Assembly (NCBI RefSeq): GCF_900106955.1
Contig: NZ_FNNI01000001.1
Span: 248,001-312,000 of the forward strand
DNA from: Aidingimonas halophila
GTDB lineage: Bacteria; Pseudomonadota; Gammaproteobacteria; Pseudomonadales; Halomonadaceae
DNA length: 64,000 nucleotides
Direction of reading: 5' to 3'
Shown: positions 21,039 through 31,496 of the stretch, piece by piece
How the letters are laid out: the number at the start of each line of letters is the position of its first letter
Position numbering within the stretch: the first letter of the stretch is position 1
Notes under the pieces: generated by a model
The model's input: the letters and a program-made list of their open reading frames with translations, nothing else
Databases searched by the model: none
Told to the model about the DNA's origin: nothing
Translations under genes and position numbers: made by a program

Positions 21039-22145
21039 ATGTCATCCGCCGCCGAACGCGAACTCAATGAGTCCGACCTTGCCCGGCTCGCCGACCTTAT
21101 CAAGACCTGGGGTCGTGAACTGGGCTTCCAGCAAGTGGGTATCACCGATACCGACCTCGAAGCGCATGAGCACTATCTCGAGCGCTGGCTCGCCAACGGT
21201 CGTCACGGTGAAATGCAGTTCATGGAAAAGCATGGTCGCAAACGTACGCGTCCCGCCGAACTCGTTCCCGGGACGCTGCGGGTGATCAGCGTGCGCATGG
21301 ACTATCTGCCCCCTGAAGTCGAGACGACCAAAGTCCTCGGTCAGCCCAACCGCGCGTATGTCTCGCGCTATGCGGTTGGTCGTGATTACCATAAGGTCAT
21401 CCGCAAACGCTTACAGCAACTGGCAGAACATATCGAAGCCGAAGTCGGCCAGTTCGGTTATCGGGCCTTTGTCGATTCGGCACCGGTCATGGAGCGAGCT
21501 CTCGCTCAGAAAGCCGGCTTGGGCTGGTTCGGCAAGAACTCGATGCTTCTCAATCCCCGAGCGGGGTCGCTGTTCTTCCTTGGTGAGCTCTATACGAATC
21601 TGCCACTGCCTACCGATCCCCCTTTCGAGGAGGAGCATTGCGGCAGTTGTACCTCCTGCCAGACAGCGTGTCCGACCGGCGCCATCGTCGACGACAAGGT
21701 GGTGGACTCCCGCCGTTGTATCTCGTACCTCACCATCGAGTTACACGGCAGCATCCCCGAACAGTACCGTGAAGCGATCGGCAATCGAGTCTATGGCTGC
21801 GACGATTGCCAACTCGTCTGCCCATTCACCCGTTTCACACGGGTCAGCGACGAAGACGACTTTGCCCCTCGCCATGACCTCGACCGCATGGATCTGGTGA
21901 GTCTTTTTGCCTGGAGCCGCGAAGAGTTCCTGACCAAGACCGAAGGCAGCCCCATTCGTCGCATCGGTTACGAACGCTGGCTACGCAACCTCGCCGTAGG
22001 CCTGGGCAATGCGCCTTGGAGCGACCGCGTGGAAGCCGCCCTACGTGCCCGCCTCGCGTATCCCTCCGATCTTGTCCGGGAGCATGTTCGCTGGGCCTTG
22101 GGCAAGCAGCAGGAAAAGCGACAACGCGTCATCACGAAAGCGTGA
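21039..22145 (+). CDS. queG: Epoxyqueuosine reductase QueG
   Basis: Last step of queuosine synthesis in tRNA, using cobalamin and two [4Fe-4S] clusters. Cluster ligands are seen in CGSCTSCQTACPTG and CDDCQLVCPF. The N-terminal cobalamin-binding half includes RYAVGRDYHKVIRKRL and AGLGWFGKNSMLL. The start is at MSSAAERELNESDLA; 19 residues of open frame further upstream look non-coding. It converges on orn. Confidence 0.95.
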   Translation: MSSAAERELNESDLARLADLIKTWGRELGFQQVGITDTDLEAHEHYLERWLANGRHGEMQFMEKHGRKRTRPAELVPGTLRVISVRMDYLPPEVETTKVLGQPNRAYVSRYAVGRDYHKVIRKRLQQLAEHIEAEVGQFGYRAFVDSAPVMERALAQKAGLGWFGKNSMLLNPRAGSLFFLGELYTNLPLPTDPPFEEEHCGSCTSCQTACPTGAIVDDKVVDSRRCISYLTIELHGSIPEQYREAIGNRVYGCDDCQLVCPFTRFTRVSDEDDFAPRHDLDRMDLVSLFAWSREEFLTKTEGSPIRRIGYERWLRNLAVGLGNAPWSDRVEAALRARLAYPSDLVREHVRWALGKQQEKRQRVITKA

Positions 22146-22159
22146 ATCACTCGCCTGCC

Positions 22160-22744
22160 TTACTCTTCCTCATCACCGGATGGTGTTGGCCGCAGAAACG
22201 TTTCTCGGTAATGCGCCAATTCAGCAACCGACTCGCGGATATCATCAAGTGCCTGATGTGCATTCTGTTTCTGGAAGCCACTCATGGCTCCCGGATTCCA
22301 GCGTTTGGCCAGTTCCTTGATGGTGGAGACATCAAGATTGCGGTAATGAAAGAATGCCAGCAGTTCCGGCATCTCACGCTCGAGAAAGCGACGGTCCTGA
22401 TGCACGCTATTGCCGCATACCGGTGACGTACCCGGTTTGACATGGCGCTTGAGGAAGTCGAGCGTCAGGCGTTCAGCCTCGGCGGCATCCGTGGTGCTCT
22501 GCTGAACGCGTGCAATGAGCCCAGACTCACCGTGGGTCTTACGATTCCAGGCATCCATCGCCTCGAGCAGTTCATCCGGCTGATGCACGGCAATCACCGG
22601 TCCTTCAGCCACTATATTCAAGTGATTATCGGTGATCAGTGTGGCCACTTCGATGATACGCTCACGGTTCGGATCCAGCCCGGTCATTTCCAGGTCGATC
22701 CAGACCAACAGGTCATCACGAGGGGGTTGCGGCTGAGACATCAG
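22160..22744 (-). CDS. orn: Oligoribonuclease
   Basis: A DEDDh 3'-5' exonuclease that clears 2-mers. Motifs: [14 protein letters not shown] (ExoI), [16 protein letters not shown] (ExoII) and [14 protein letters not shown] (ExoIII). I start at [14 protein letters not shown], 22 residues inside the longest frame. It is divergent to rsgA with 80 bases between starts, as in many relatives. Confidence 0.97.
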   Translation of the reverse strand: MMSQPQPPRDDLLVWIDLEMTGLDPNRERIIEVATLITDNHLNIVAEGPVIAVHQPDELLEAMDAWNRKTHGESGLIARVQQSTTDAAEAERLTLDFLKRHVKPGTSPVCGNSVHQDRRFLEREMPELLAFFHYRNLDVSTIKELAKRWNPGAMSGFQKQNAHQALDDIRESVAELAHYRETFLRPTPSGDEEE

Positions 22745-22824
22745 GCTCTCCTTGGCATGGCGGGCGGACAATGCGCCTGCCTGTGGGTAGAATGCATGGT
22801 CATTGTACAAAGCTTTGGGTAGGG

Positions 22825-23847
22825 ATGAGCAAACGCAAACTCACACGTCAGCAGCGCTGGCGTATCGAAAAGATCCAGGCAGAACGAGCGGCCCGGGCCG
22901 CCCGGCGCGATCACGAGGAAGCGACGCGACCCACCGCCGGCCAAGTCGGTGTCGAACGCGAAGGGCGGGTGATCGCTCACTTCGGCCATACACTCGATGT
23001 CCGAGCCGCCGCGGATGGCGTTGTCTACCGCTGCCATCGACGCGCGAACCTGGAAGGGCTGGTGACCGGTGACCGGGTCGTGTGGCGCGCTGCGGACGAC
23101 GGCACTGGCGTCGTCGTGGCCAGAGGGGCACGTGACAATATACTGCAACGCCCCGACAACCGAGGCCAACTCAAACCGGTCGCCGCCAATCTGGACCAGA
23201 TCCTGATCGTATTTGCAGTGGAACCTGAACCTTATCCCAATCTGATCGACCGTTATCTCGTTGCCGCCGAAGCGACGGGCATTCCCCCGATCCTGGTACT
23301 CAACAAATGCGATCTACTATCGACCCAGAAGTCAGGAAGTGATCTCTCCCACTTACTGGACGGTTACCATGCACTGGGTTATCCGACGATCAAGGCATCG
23401 ACGGCTCAATCCGATGGACTGGATGCCCTGTATCACCAATTGGCCGGCAAGACCTCCGTATTCGTCGGCCAGAGTGGTGTGGGTAAGTCCTCACTCATCG
23501 ACCGGCTACTTCCCGGTGTGTCACTAAGGATTGGTGACCTGTCCGGCGATGCTCGCAAGGGGACGCACACGACGACCACGGCACAGCTCTATACTCTTCC
23601 CGAAGGCGGTGAATTGATCGATTCGCCAGGGATCCGCGATTTCAGCCTCACCCATCTCGATGAGCAACAAGTCACCGAGGGATTCATCGAATTCCGTCCT
23701 TTCCTGGGACGATGTCGATTTCGTGATTGCCGGCATCGCAACGAACCCGGATGCGCTCTGCAAGCCGCCGTGGAACGTGGTGACATCCATCCCGATCGTT
23801 TCGACAGTTATCGGCGCATTCTGAACAGCCTCGGTATAATGACTTGA
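22825..23847 (+). CDS. rsgA: Small ribosomal subunit GTPase RsgA
   Basis: Late 30S maturation GTPase with a circularly permuted G domain: NKCDL (G4) precedes [16 protein letters not shown] (G1) and [10 protein letters not shown] (G3). An OB fold lies N-terminal and a zinc knuckle C-terminal ([16 protein letters not shown]). I start at [14 protein letters not shown] (22825), preceded by TAGGGATG; a longer in-frame start exists at 22771. Confidence 0.96.
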   Translation: MSKRKLTRQQRWRIEKIQAERAARAARRDHEEATRPTAGQVGVEREGRVIAHFGHTLDVRAAADGVVYRCHRRANLEGLVTGDRVVWRAADDGTGVVVARGARDNILQRPDNRGQLKPVAANLDQILIVFAVEPEPYPNLIDRYLVAAEATGIPPILVLNKCDLLSTQKSGSDLSHLLDGYHALGYPTIKASTAQSDGLDALYHQLAGKTSVFVGQSGVGKSSLIDRLLPGVSLRIGDLSGDARKGTHTTTTAQLYTLPEGGELIDSPGIRDFSLTHLDEQQVTEGFIEFRPFLGRCRFRDCRHRNEPGCALQAAVERGDIHPDRFDSYRRILNSLGIMT

Positions 23848-23961
23848 GATGAGCCGCTATCACAACACGTGCTACCTTGTGTCATCCTGATGCGCCTGTG
23901 TCATCATTGATTTCATCGTTCCAGGGCCCGACTGCTTCACTGCCGACGAGAGGATTGCCCC

Positions 23962-24792
23962 ATGAGTTCCGAAGCCAACCTACTGCCATTGATCGTCGAA
24001 CCCGAGCAACTGGCACAACATCTCGACGCCCCAGAATTGTTGATCGTCGATGTGCCCCTGCGCGCCGAGAGCTATGCGGCCGGCCATGTCCCGGGCGCGG
24101 TGTTCCTCGACCACCGACAGCTCCTGCGGGGCCGTGGCGAGATCCCTACCGAGGTTCCCGATACCGACACGTTATCGGCATTGTTCTCTTCCCTGGGACT
24201 GACCCGCGATACCCATGTCGTTGCCTACGACGATGAAGGCGGCGGCTGGGCGGGACGCCTGCTATGGACCCTGGATTTGATCGGTCATACTCGCTACTCC
24301 TACCTGAACGGCGGGATTCATGCCTGGCGAGCCGAAGGCCTTCCCCTGTCCACCGACGATGTCGCTCCGACGCCCAGTCACTATCAGGCCGACATTCTCA
24401 ACCCTGACGCCGCCATCGACCGTGAGACCCTTCAGGAACGACTGGGAGAGAAAGGACTGGCCATCTGGGATGCACGTTCACCGCAAGAGTATGGCGGGGA
24501 AAAGGGCCAGAACCGCCACCTCGGCCACATCCCCGGTGCCGTCAACATGGAATGGACAGATGCCATGGATCGTGACCGCCACTTGCGTATCCGCGACTAT
24601 GTCGAACTCATCACTGAACTCGAGGCCATGGGTATTACACCGGATATGGAAGTGGTCACTCACTGCCAAAGTCATCACCGCAGCGGTTTTACCTGGCTGG
24701 TCGGCAAAGCGTTGGGTATCGAGCGTATGCGAGCCTACCCGGGCTCCTGGCAGGAATGGGGTAACCGCGACGATACACCGATCGAACGCTGA
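23962..24792 (+). CDS. Two-domain rhodanese-like sulfurtransferase
   Basis: Two tandem rhodanese domains (about residues 10 to 130 and 150 to 270). The active cysteine lies in THCQSHHRSG in the second domain, with LVIWD-like AIWDARSPQEYGG and HIPGAVNMEW blocks. Length 276 fits SseA- or thiosulfate-sulfurtransferase-type enzymes. The physiological sulfur acceptor is not evident. It lies just upstream of psd on the same strand, a frequent pairing in gammaproteobacteria. Confidence 0.88.
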   Translation: MSSEANLLPLIVEPEQLAQHLDAPELLIVDVPLRAESYAAGHVPGAVFLDHRQLLRGRGEIPTEVPDTDTLSALFSSLGLTRDTHVVAYDDEGGGWAGRLLWTLDLIGHTRYSYLNGGIHAWRAEGLPLSTDDVAPTPSHYQADILNPDAAIDRETLQERLGEKGLAIWDARSPQEYGGEKGQNRHLGHIPGAVNMEWTDAMDRDRHLRIRDYVELITELEAMGITPDMEVVTHCQSHHRSGFTWLVGKALGIERMRAYPGSWQEWGNRDDTPIER

Positions 24793-24858
24793 TATAATAA
24801 CGGATTGCTAATATCGTCAGGATCGCCGCCCCCGAAGCCAGAAGGAAGAGTATATCCC

Positions 24859-25758
24859 TTGTCACGCGACAAACTTTTCGCCCTCATCCAATACCCGCTG
24901 CCCCACCACCTGATTTCACGCGCGGTGGGCACGCTGGCCCGAAGCCGGATCAGTTGGCTCAAGAACCTGCTGATCAAGACGTTCATTCGACGCTTCCAGG
25001 TCGACATGAGTCAGGCCCAGGAGCCGGACCCGACAGCATATTCTACCTTCAATGATTTCTTTACCCGGGCCCTGAAAGCGGAGGCCCGCCCTATCGGTGA
25101 CGGCATCGTCTCGCCCGCCGACGGCACCCTATCGCAGGCCGGACGGACTCATCACGGCACTCTCATTCAGGCCAAAGGACAGGCGTATTCCATCACCAGC
25201 CTGTTGGGCGGTGACATGCGCCGCGCGGCACCTTTCCGACAAGGAAGCTTCGCCACGATCTATTTATCCCCCAAGGATTACCATCGCGTCCATATGCCGG
25301 TGACGGGCACATTGAAAGAGATGATCTATGTCCCCGGACGGATTTTTTCCGTCAACCGGGCCACGGCCGATCATGTCTCCAACCTGTTCGCACGCAATGA
25401 ACGCGTAGTATGCATCTTCGATACCGAGGAAGGCCCCATGGCCATGGTGCTGGTCGGCGCCATGATCGTCGCAGCGATAGAAACTGTGTGGGCGGGCCAG
25501 GTCACTCCCCTTTCGGGGGATGTTCAGACGATTCGCTTCGACACGCCCATCACGCTGACCAAGGGCGAGGAAATGGGGCGCTTCAAGCTCGGCTCAACCG
25601 TCGTGCTCTGCTTCAGCCGTGAGATCGATATCAGAGCGGGAGATCACGATATCCCGGTGGCCATGGGTGAGAGACTCGACCGACCCACCGAGGCTGGAGA
25701 GACGCCTGATGCCACTGCATCCGTAGCCGATAACGCCCGGGGAGAGCAGCAGGCTTGA
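24859..25758 (+). CDS. psd: Phosphatidylserine decarboxylase
   Basis: Makes phosphatidylethanolamine in the inner membrane. The LGST motif ([13 protein letters not shown]), where self-cleavage forms the pyruvoyl group, is near the C-terminus. N-terminal helices, [12 protein letters not shown] and [10 protein letters not shown] follow the family. I favour the TTG at 24859 ([15 protein letters not shown]), with GGAAG ten bases upstream, because the E. coli protein begins at the same place; an ATG at 24805 is in frame. The stop is directly adjacent to the convergent epmA stop. Confidence 0.93.
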   Translation: MSRDKLFALIQYPLPHHLISRAVGTLARSRISWLKNLLIKTFIRRFQVDMSQAQEPDPTAYSTFNDFFTRALKAEARPIGDGIVSPADGTLSQAGRTHHGTLIQAKGQAYSITSLLGGDMRRAAPFRQGSFATIYLSPKDYHRVHMPVTGTLKEMIYVPGRIFSVNRATADHVSNLFARNERVVCIFDTEEGPMAMVLVGAMIVAAIETVWAGQVTPLSGDVQTIRFDTPITLTKGEEMGRFKLGSTVVLCFSREIDIRAGDHDIPVAMGERLDRPTEAGETPDATASVADNARGEQQA

Positions 25759-26733
25759 CTAGCACCTCGGGGTCGCAAACGCCATCACGTCGGCCACGCA
25801 TGTCTTCCCCAATGCCAGTTGCACCAGGCGGTCGAACCCGAGTGCAACGCCGCTGCCTGACGGCAGGCCGGCTTCCAGCGCCCTCAGGAGCCGGTGGTCG
25901 ACCGATACCTCGGGTTTGCCGAGCTGTCGACGCCGGTGATTGTCCTCGCTGAAACGAACGGCCTGCTCCTGGGCATCTGTCAGCTCATCATACCCGTTGG
26001 CCAATTCCAGGCCGGCCAGATAGACCTCGAAGCGTGCCGCGACCGGGGTGCCGTCCTCGTCATCGTGATACCGACGTGCCAGTGCCGCCTGGCTGGCCGG
26101 ATAGTCACGGACGATATCCACCCCCTGCTGCCCCAGTCGGGGTTCGATCATATGACTCATCAGGAGATCCAGACAGTCATCACGCTCCGCTTGGGACATA
26201 TCGAGCCCCCCTTCACGGGCAGCAAGATCACGTAACTCGACCAGCGGCAGGGTAAAAGGGTCAATACCGAGATGTTCACGAAACAGATCGCGATAACGAT
26301 GATAGCGACAAGGACCGGGGTCAGCCGATAGTACGCTCCTGATCAGGGAGTCGACCTCGCCCATCAACGCCTCCAACGCCATGCCGGGTCGATACCACTC
26401 CAACATGGTGAACTCGACATTGTGACGCCGGCCGACTTCGCCATCACGAAAGGTCCGGGCCAACTGGAATATCGGGCCGCTGCCCGCCGCCAGAAGTCGT
26501 TTCATGTGGAATTCCGGCGACGTCTGGAGCCACAGTCGCTCGCGTCCGGTATCCGTGGTCGCCTCGCAGCTCAGCGATTGCAGGTGCACATCGGTGCTGC
26601 CGCCATGGCCCAATACCGGGGTTTCGACCTCCAGCACTCCACGTTCGGCAAAAAACGACCGTACGCGCGCGAGCAACCTTGACCGCTCTCGCAGGGCCTC
26701 GATGGATGCCGAAGGTTGCCAATCCGCCGCCAT
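25759..26733 (-). CDS. epmA: EF-P--(R)-beta-lysine ligase EpmA
   Basis: A LysRS-like enzyme lacking the anticodon domain that attaches beta-lysine to EF-P. Class II motifs are visible: LEVETPVLGHGGSTDVHL, TSPEFHMKRLLAAG, ARTFRDGEVGRRHNVEFTMLEWYRPG and SGVALGFDRLVQLALG. I start at MAADWQPSASIEAL. The neighbouring efp and divergent epmB complete the same pathway. Confidence 0.95.
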   Translation of the reverse strand: MAADWQPSASIEALRERSRLLARVRSFFAERGVLEVETPVLGHGGSTDVHLQSLSCEATTDTGRERLWLQTSPEFHMKRLLAAGSGPIFQLARTFRDGEVGRRHNVEFTMLEWYRPGMALEALMGEVDSLIRSVLSADPGPCRYHRYRDLFREHLGIDPFTLPLVELRDLAAREGGLDMSQAERDDCLDLLMSHMIEPRLGQQGVDIVRDYPASQAALARRYHDDEDGTPVAARFEVYLAGLELANGYDELTDAQEQAVRFSEDNHRRRQLGKPEVSVDHRLLRALEAGLPSGSGVALGFDRLVQLALGKTCVADVMAFATPRC

Positions 26734-26756
26734 ACCGGCCTCCTCGGAAACGACGA

Positions 26757-26778
26757 GGCCACACCGTGGGGTGTGGCC
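26757..26778 (-). terminator. Hairpin between efp and epmA
   Basis: A perfect 9-base stem (GGCCACACC with its complement, four-base loop) lies after the efp stop and before the epmA start. The following minus-strand sequence is only moderately T-rich, so it may be a partial terminator that lowers epmA expression relative to efp. Confidence 0.5.
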
Positions 26779-26829
26779 AGATGCCATGGTCAGGTGTTAC
26801 AGACGCGTGATGCCCCTGACCTTGGTCGA

Positions 26830-27396
26830 CTACGCGCGTCCGACGTATTCCCCGGTACGCGTATCGATCTTCAGCTTTTCCCCCTCGTTGATGAACAGAG
26901 GGACACGAGCCACGGCACCGGAAGAGAGCGTCGCCGGCTTGGAGCCACCTTGCGCGGTGTCACCTTTCACTCCCGGATCGGTTTCGGTCACTTCCAGTTC
27001 GATGAAGTTGGGCGGCGTGACATTGATCACCGCATCGTTCCAGAGCGTGACGGTATAGATCACCTGCTCCTTGAGCCACTTCTCGGTATCTCCCAGCGCC
27101 CGCTTTTCTGCAGGATACTGTTCGAACGAGCCGTCATTGAGCATGAAATACCACATCTCGCCGTCGGTATAGAGGTACTCCATCTCGAGTTCCAGGACAT
27201 CAGCGGCTTCGAGGGATTCACCGGACTTGAACGTACGCTCCCAGACGCGGCCGGTCATCAGGTTTCTCAGCTTGACCCGATTGAACGCCTGCCCTTTGCC
27301 GGGCTTGACGAACTCATTCTCGACGATGGTACAGGGATCACCATCGAGCATGACCTTAAGACCGCCCTTGAATTCGTTGGTAGAATAGCTTGCCAT
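26830..27396 (-). CDS. efp: Elongation factor P
   Basis: Relieves ribosome stalling at proline runs. The modified residue is Lys34 in the loop VKPGKGQAF, consistent with beta-lysylation by EpmA and EpmB encoded on either side. Three beta-barrel domains and a 188-residue length are normal. The gene is divergent from epmB with 87 bases between starts. Confidence 0.98.
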   Translation of the reverse strand: MASYSTNEFKGGLKVMLDGDPCTIVENEFVKPGKGQAFNRVKLRNLMTGRVWERTFKSGESLEAADVLELEMEYLYTDGEMWYFMLNDGSFEQYPAEKRALGDTEKWLKEQVIYTVTLWNDAVINVTPPNFIELEVTETDPGVKGDTAQGGSKPATLSSGAVARVPLFINEGEKLKIDTRTGEYVGRA

Positions 27397-27483
27397 GACT
27401 CCTCGCTGCTGATGATAGCGGGCATCGCGCCCGCGCTACTGAATGTCCAGCGAGCCTTGCTCGCTCCTCGTAACTGGTGATGC

Positions 27484-28518
27484 ATGATAACCCGAAGCCC
27501 GACCAATGTGCAGACCAATACCATCGCGCTCCATGAAGACGCCTCAACGCGATGGCAGACTCAGCTCGCCCGGGCCATCCGCGATCCCAGGGAGCTATGC
27601 CGGCGACTCGACCTGAACCCGCAATGGCTGCCGGGAGCCGAACGCGGTCACGAATTGTTCGAAGTTCGCGTGCCGGAGGCCTATCTCGCACGCATTCACC
27701 ACGGTGACCCCGATGACCCGCTATTGCGCCAGATAGTCCCCCTTGCAGAAGAAGACGTGGCGACTGAGGGGTATGTCCCCGACCCTCTCGCCGAGACCGA
27801 TCAAACTCCACGTCAGGGCGTCATCCACAAATACCGGGGACGCGTACTGCTGATCGCCAGCCCCGCCTGTGCCATCAACTGCCGTTACTGCTTTCGTCGG
27901 CACTTCCCCTATCAGGAGAACTCCCCGTCACGCGAGCAATGGCGAGACAGCCTGGCTTACATTCAACAGGACGCCAGTTTGCGTGAAGTCATTCTCTCCG
28001 GAGGCGATCCGCTAGCGAGCAGTGACCGACAACTGGATTGGCTCGTCGGGCAACTCGATGCCATCCCCCACCTGAAACGGCTTCGCATCCATACGCGGCT
28101 ACCGGTGGTCATTCCCGATCGCATCGACGATGCCCTCAGCCAATGGCTATCGCGCACCCGCCTTGCAAAGATCGTGGTGCTGCACATCAACCATGCCAAC
28201 GAAATCGATGACGCCGTCATCAAGGCCTGCCAGCGACTCAAGGCACTAGGCGCCACCCTGCTCAATCAAAGCGTACTGCTCCGTGGTGTCAATGACAGTG
28301 TCGACGCCCTGGACGCCTTGTCAGAACGGCTGTTCGACGCGGACATACTGCCCTATTACCTCCATGTACTCGACCCGGTCAGCGGTGCTGCACACTTCGA
28401 TGTCCCGGACGATGAAGCCAGATCCCTGGTCGACGCCTTGCGGTCTCGCCTGCCTGGTTTCCTGGTGCCACGCCTGGTACGGGAAATCCCGGGAGAGGCG
28501 AGCAAGACCCCTTTATAG
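27484..28518 (+). CDS. epmB: EF-P beta-lysylation protein EpmB (lysine 2,3-aminomutase-like)
   Basis: A radical-SAM, PLP-dependent aminomutase that makes (R)-beta-lysine for EF-P. The cluster motif CAINCRYCFRRHFPY and ILSGGDPLASSDRQLDWLV are intact, as is HVLDPVSGAAHFDVPDDEA near the C-terminus. Length 344 is typical of EpmB and shorter than clostridial KamA. It is divergent from efp. Confidence 0.95.
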   Translation: MITRSPTNVQTNTIALHEDASTRWQTQLARAIRDPRELCRRLDLNPQWLPGAERGHELFEVRVPEAYLARIHHGDPDDPLLRQIVPLAEEDVATEGYVPDPLAETDQTPRQGVIHKYRGRVLLIASPACAINCRYCFRRHFPYQENSPSREQWRDSLAYIQQDASLREVILSGGDPLASSDRQLDWLVGQLDAIPHLKRLRIHTRLPVVIPDRIDDALSQWLSRTRLAKIVVLHINHANEIDDAVIKACQRLKALGATLLNQSVLLRGVNDSVDALDALSERLFDADILPYYLHVLDPVSGAAHFDVPDDEARSLVDALRSRLPGFLVPRLVREIPGEASKTPL

Positions 28519-28520
28519 CA

Positions 28521-28559
28521 CAAGAAGGAAAGCCGCATCCCGCTGACATTTCCTTCTTG
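28521..28559. terminator. Bidirectional terminator between epmB and leuA
   Basis: An 11-base inverted repeat (CAAGAAGGAAA with its exact complement) and a 17-base loop fill the gap between two convergent stops. The A-rich left arm and T-rich right arm suit termination in both directions. Confidence 0.65.
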
Positions 28560-28575
28560 AAGAGGCGTCATCACA

Positions 28576-30285
28576 TCAGGCCAATGTTTCCGCCGTGACA
28601 TTCGGCGCGGCCTGATCGGTTGCTGCCATATGGCGGTTGAGAGCACTGACCACTCCCTTCATGGACGCGCTGGTGATACTGCCGTCGATACCGACACCGA
28701 ATACGGCCTTGCCATCGAGACGCACCTCGACATAAGCAATGGCCTCGGCGTCCGACCCCTGACCCCGGGAGTGTTCATGGTAATCGATGATCTCGGCATC
28801 GACACCGTTGGCCGCCAGCGCCTTGATGAAGGCTGCCAACGGGCCATTCCCCTCTCCGACGATCGTCCGACGCTCGCCATGGATTTCGACATCCGCCTCC
28901 ATTCGTACATGAGGGCTGTCAGGGTCGGAGGAGAGGCGATGGGAAATCAATTTATAGGGCTGATCGGCATCGAGGTATTCGTCTGCGAACGCCTGGAATA
29001 TCATCTCCGACGTAATCTCTTTCCCGGTACGTTCCGCCACTTCCTGAACTACCTGGCTGAACTCGATGGACAGTCGGCGGGGAAGCTCGATGCCGTGCTC
29101 CTGTTCGAGAAGATAGGAGACGCCACCCTTGCCGGATTGACTGTTGACCCGTATCACTGCCTCATAGCTACGCCCCACGTCCATCGGGTCGATCGGCAGA
29201 TACGGAACATCCCACATGGCCTCAGGATGCTTGCGACGCTCGTTCATCCCCTTCTTGATGGCATCCTGATGCGAACCGGAAAAGGCAGTGAACACCAGGT
29301 CACCGACATAGGGGTGACGGGGGGGCACCGGCAACTGGTTGCAGTATTCCACTTCGCGCATGATGGGTGTGATATTGGAAAAGTCGAGCCCCGGATGAAC
29401 GCCTTGCGTATACAGATTCATGGCCAGGGTGACGATATCCACATTACCGGTTCGCTCGCCATTGCCGAACAACGTCCCCTCGACCCGATCGGCTCCTGCC
29501 ATCACTGCCAACTCGGCGGCCGCGATACCCGTACCCCGATCATTGTGGGGATGCACACTGACGATCAGACTCTCCCGGTTTCTGACGTTACGACAGAACC
29601 ATTCGATCTGATCGGCATAGTGGTTGGGCGTTGCGATCTCGACCGTCGCCGGCAGGTTGACGATCATCGGTTTCTCGACGGTTGGTTCGTAGGTATCCAT
29701 GACCGCCTCGACGATCTCCACGGCGAAGTCCAGCTCGGTCGAGGTAAACAATTCCGGTGAATACTGGAAAGTCCAGTCGGTTTCCGGGCGCTGGGCCATC
29801 AGGTCGCGGATCTGGGCCGTCGCCTCGGTGGCGATATTGACGCACTCGGACTTATCGACCTTGAAGACCACCTCGCGGAACATCGGATCCGTCGCATTGT
29901 AGACGTGAACAATGGCTTTCTTGGCCCCCTTCAGTGCATCGAAGGTCCGTTCGATCAGATGCGGACGCGCCTGAGTCAACACCTGGATCGCCACGCCATC
30001 CGGAACAAGATCATTGTCGATCAGCTCGCGCACGTAATCGAAATCGATCTGGGACGCCGAGGGGAAGCCGACCTCGATCTGCTTGAATCCTATGTCGACG
30101 AGCAGATTGAAGAATCGCCGCTTGCGCTCCAGGTCCATGGGATCGATGAGCGCCTGGTTGCCATCGCGCATATCCACACTGCACCACTGAGGAGGCGTGT
30201 CGATACGCCGATTCGGCCACTGGCGGTCAGGCAGGTCGACGGCAACAAACGGTCGGTATTTGGTTGCGGGATCGTTGAGCATCAT
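28576..30285 (-). CDS. leuA: 2-isopropylmalate synthase
   Basis: First committed step of leucine synthesis. Catalytic DmpG/HMGL domain with [17 protein letters not shown] and [19 protein letters not shown], followed by a LeuA dimer/regulatory domain ([20 protein letters not shown]) for leucine feedback. The start at 30285 ([13 protein letters not shown]) matches the long LeuA class; 38 more open codons upstream look like leader. No other leu genes are nearby. Confidence 0.95.
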   Translation of the reverse strand: MMLNDPATKYRPFVAVDLPDRQWPNRRIDTPPQWCSVDMRDGNQALIDPMDLERKRRFFNLLVDIGFKQIEVGFPSASQIDFDYVRELIDNDLVPDGVAIQVLTQARPHLIERTFDALKGAKKAIVHVYNATDPMFREVVFKVDKSECVNIATEATAQIRDLMAQRPETDWTFQYSPELFTSTELDFAVEIVEAVMDTYEPTVEKPMIVNLPATVEIATPNHYADQIEWFCRNVRNRESLIVSVHPHNDRGTGIAAAELAVMAGADRVEGTLFGNGERTGNVDIVTLAMNLYTQGVHPGLDFSNITPIMREVEYCNQLPVPPRHPYVGDLVFTAFSGSHQDAIKKGMNERRKHPEAMWDVPYLPIDPMDVGRSYEAVIRVNSQSGKGGVSYLLEQEHGIELPRRLSIEFSQVVQEVAERTGKEITSEMIFQAFADEYLDADQPYKLISHRLSSDPDSPHVRMEADVEIHGERRTIVGEGNGPLAAFIKALAANGVDAEIIDYHEHSRGQGSDAEAIAYVEVRLDGKAVFGVGIDGSITSASMKGVVSALNRHMAATDQAAPNVTAETLA

Positions 30286-30674
30286 GGCGCGGTCTCCAGG
30301 CAAAACGGCACTAGGTTCGATAGACACTAGGCACAGGGACGAAACGACAACGCCCCGGCAACAGAATGTTGGCCGGGGCGTCAAGATAACCACTGGCATC
30401 GCGATGATTCGGGCGATACGTGCCCATCATTACACTCGCGATGGCATCGTTGATAGTGATGAAAACGGTGATTGCAGACATTTCGATACCCCAGCTTACC
30501 TTGACACGATAACGCAATGCACATTGCATTGCCCGAACCCTTTACAGGTCGGTAAGTCGTAGTCGTAGGTCTAGGCTGAGTCGAAATGTCATAGTCATGG
30601 TTATAAGCAAATCAGGCGATGGCTTGCTTGTCAAGCTGATACTCTCGATACATCGCCAATGGCAGGGCATCTTG
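30286..30674 (-). promoter_or_regulatory. Leader region upstream of leuA
   Basis: This gap holds no convincing gene. A hairpin at 30350-30381 has a perfect 10-base stem (ACGCCCCGGC) followed on the minus strand by a weakly T-rich TGTCGTTTCGT, so it may act as an attenuator ahead of leuA. A short minus-strand frame starting at ATG 30481 is rich in Ile and Val at its start but runs through the hairpin and lacks a Leu codon run. A TTGACA lies at 30629-30634 on the minus strand. Attenuation is an inference. Confidence 0.4.
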
Positions 30675-31496
30675 TTAGCGGCGATCGAGCTTGTCCTCCA
30701 TCCGCGATAGCTGTTCCCGCAAGGATCTGACGTCCTCGCGCAACCCCTGAAGCTCGGCGGCTTCCCCCTCACCGCTTTCGAACTCGATTTGCGCCCCTTC
30801 CTTCTGCATGACGTCGAGCACGATGCCGACCATCATGTTGAGAAAGATGAAAGCCGTCAGGAACAGGAAAGTCAGGAAGTAGATCCAACTCCAGGGATAG
30901 AGCTCCATGGTGTCATAGAGCACATCCGTCCAGTCTTCGAACGTAGCGACTCGAAACAGCGTCAACAGTGCCAGGGCAATATTGCCCCATAGGAACTCAT
31001 CAACGTCGGCAAACAGGAAGCTACCGATGGCGGCGTAGATATAGAAGATGATGAACATCAACAACGCCACGTAGCCCATGCGAGGAATCGACTTGACCAA
31101 TGCCGCCATCAACACCCGTAGTTCCGGGATCATCGATACCAGCCGGAGAACACGGAATATACGCAGCAACCGCGCCAGCAGTACCATCTCGCTATCATTG
31201 AGCGGAACCAGACTGGCCACCACGATCAGGAAATCGAAGACATTCCAGCCACTGCGGAAGAAATCGCGCAACCGGCGCTCGGCAGCCATGCGCACCAGAA
31301 TCTCGGCCAGGAAGAACAGCGTCACTGCCCAGTCGAAATAATAGAGCACCTGTTCGAAGCGGCTGGCTTCATCGTAGGTCTTGGCGCCGATCAACACCGC
31401 CGAAAGGATGATGATGGCGATGACAAACGCCTCGAACAGCTTGTTGGCACGCAGCCGCTCGAAGCGCGACTGCCAGATATCCAGGGTCTCGCTCAT
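30675..31496 (-). CDS. BacNav-type voltage-gated cation channel
   Basis: A single six-helix voltage-gated channel domain of the bacterial NaChBac/NavAb family, expected as a tetramer in the inner membrane. S4 is visible as RLLRIFRVLRLV (residues 109-120). The pore loop carries TFEDWTD (185-191), aligned to the NavAb filter TLESWSM. S6 ends in a charged region and a C-terminal coiled coil (about 245-273, LREDVRSLREQLSRMEDKLDRR). The three acidic residues in the filter are unusual against the Na-selective founders and raise the question of calcium permeation. Confidence 0.88.
   Translation of the reverse strand: MSETLDIWQSRFERLRANKLFEAFVIAIIILSAVLIGAKTYDEASRFEQVLYYFDWAVTLFFLAEILVRMAAERRLRDFFRSGWNVFDFLIVVASLVPLNDSEMVLLARLLRIFRVLRLVSMIPELRVLMAALVKSIPRMGYVALLMFIIFYIYAAIGSFLFADVDEFLWGNIALALLTLFRVATFEDWTDVLYDTMELYPWSWIYFLTFLFLTAFIFLNMMVGIVLDVMQKEGAQIEFESGEGEAAELQGLREDVRSLREQLSRMEDKLDRR

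Noticed and set aside
28630-29760. A 376-codon plus-strand frame
   Set aside because: It is antisense to leuA, which is unambiguous.
30311-30529. Leader peptide gene for leuA
   Set aside because: It runs through the hairpin and lacks a leucine codon run, so it is kept only as a possibility in the leader entry.
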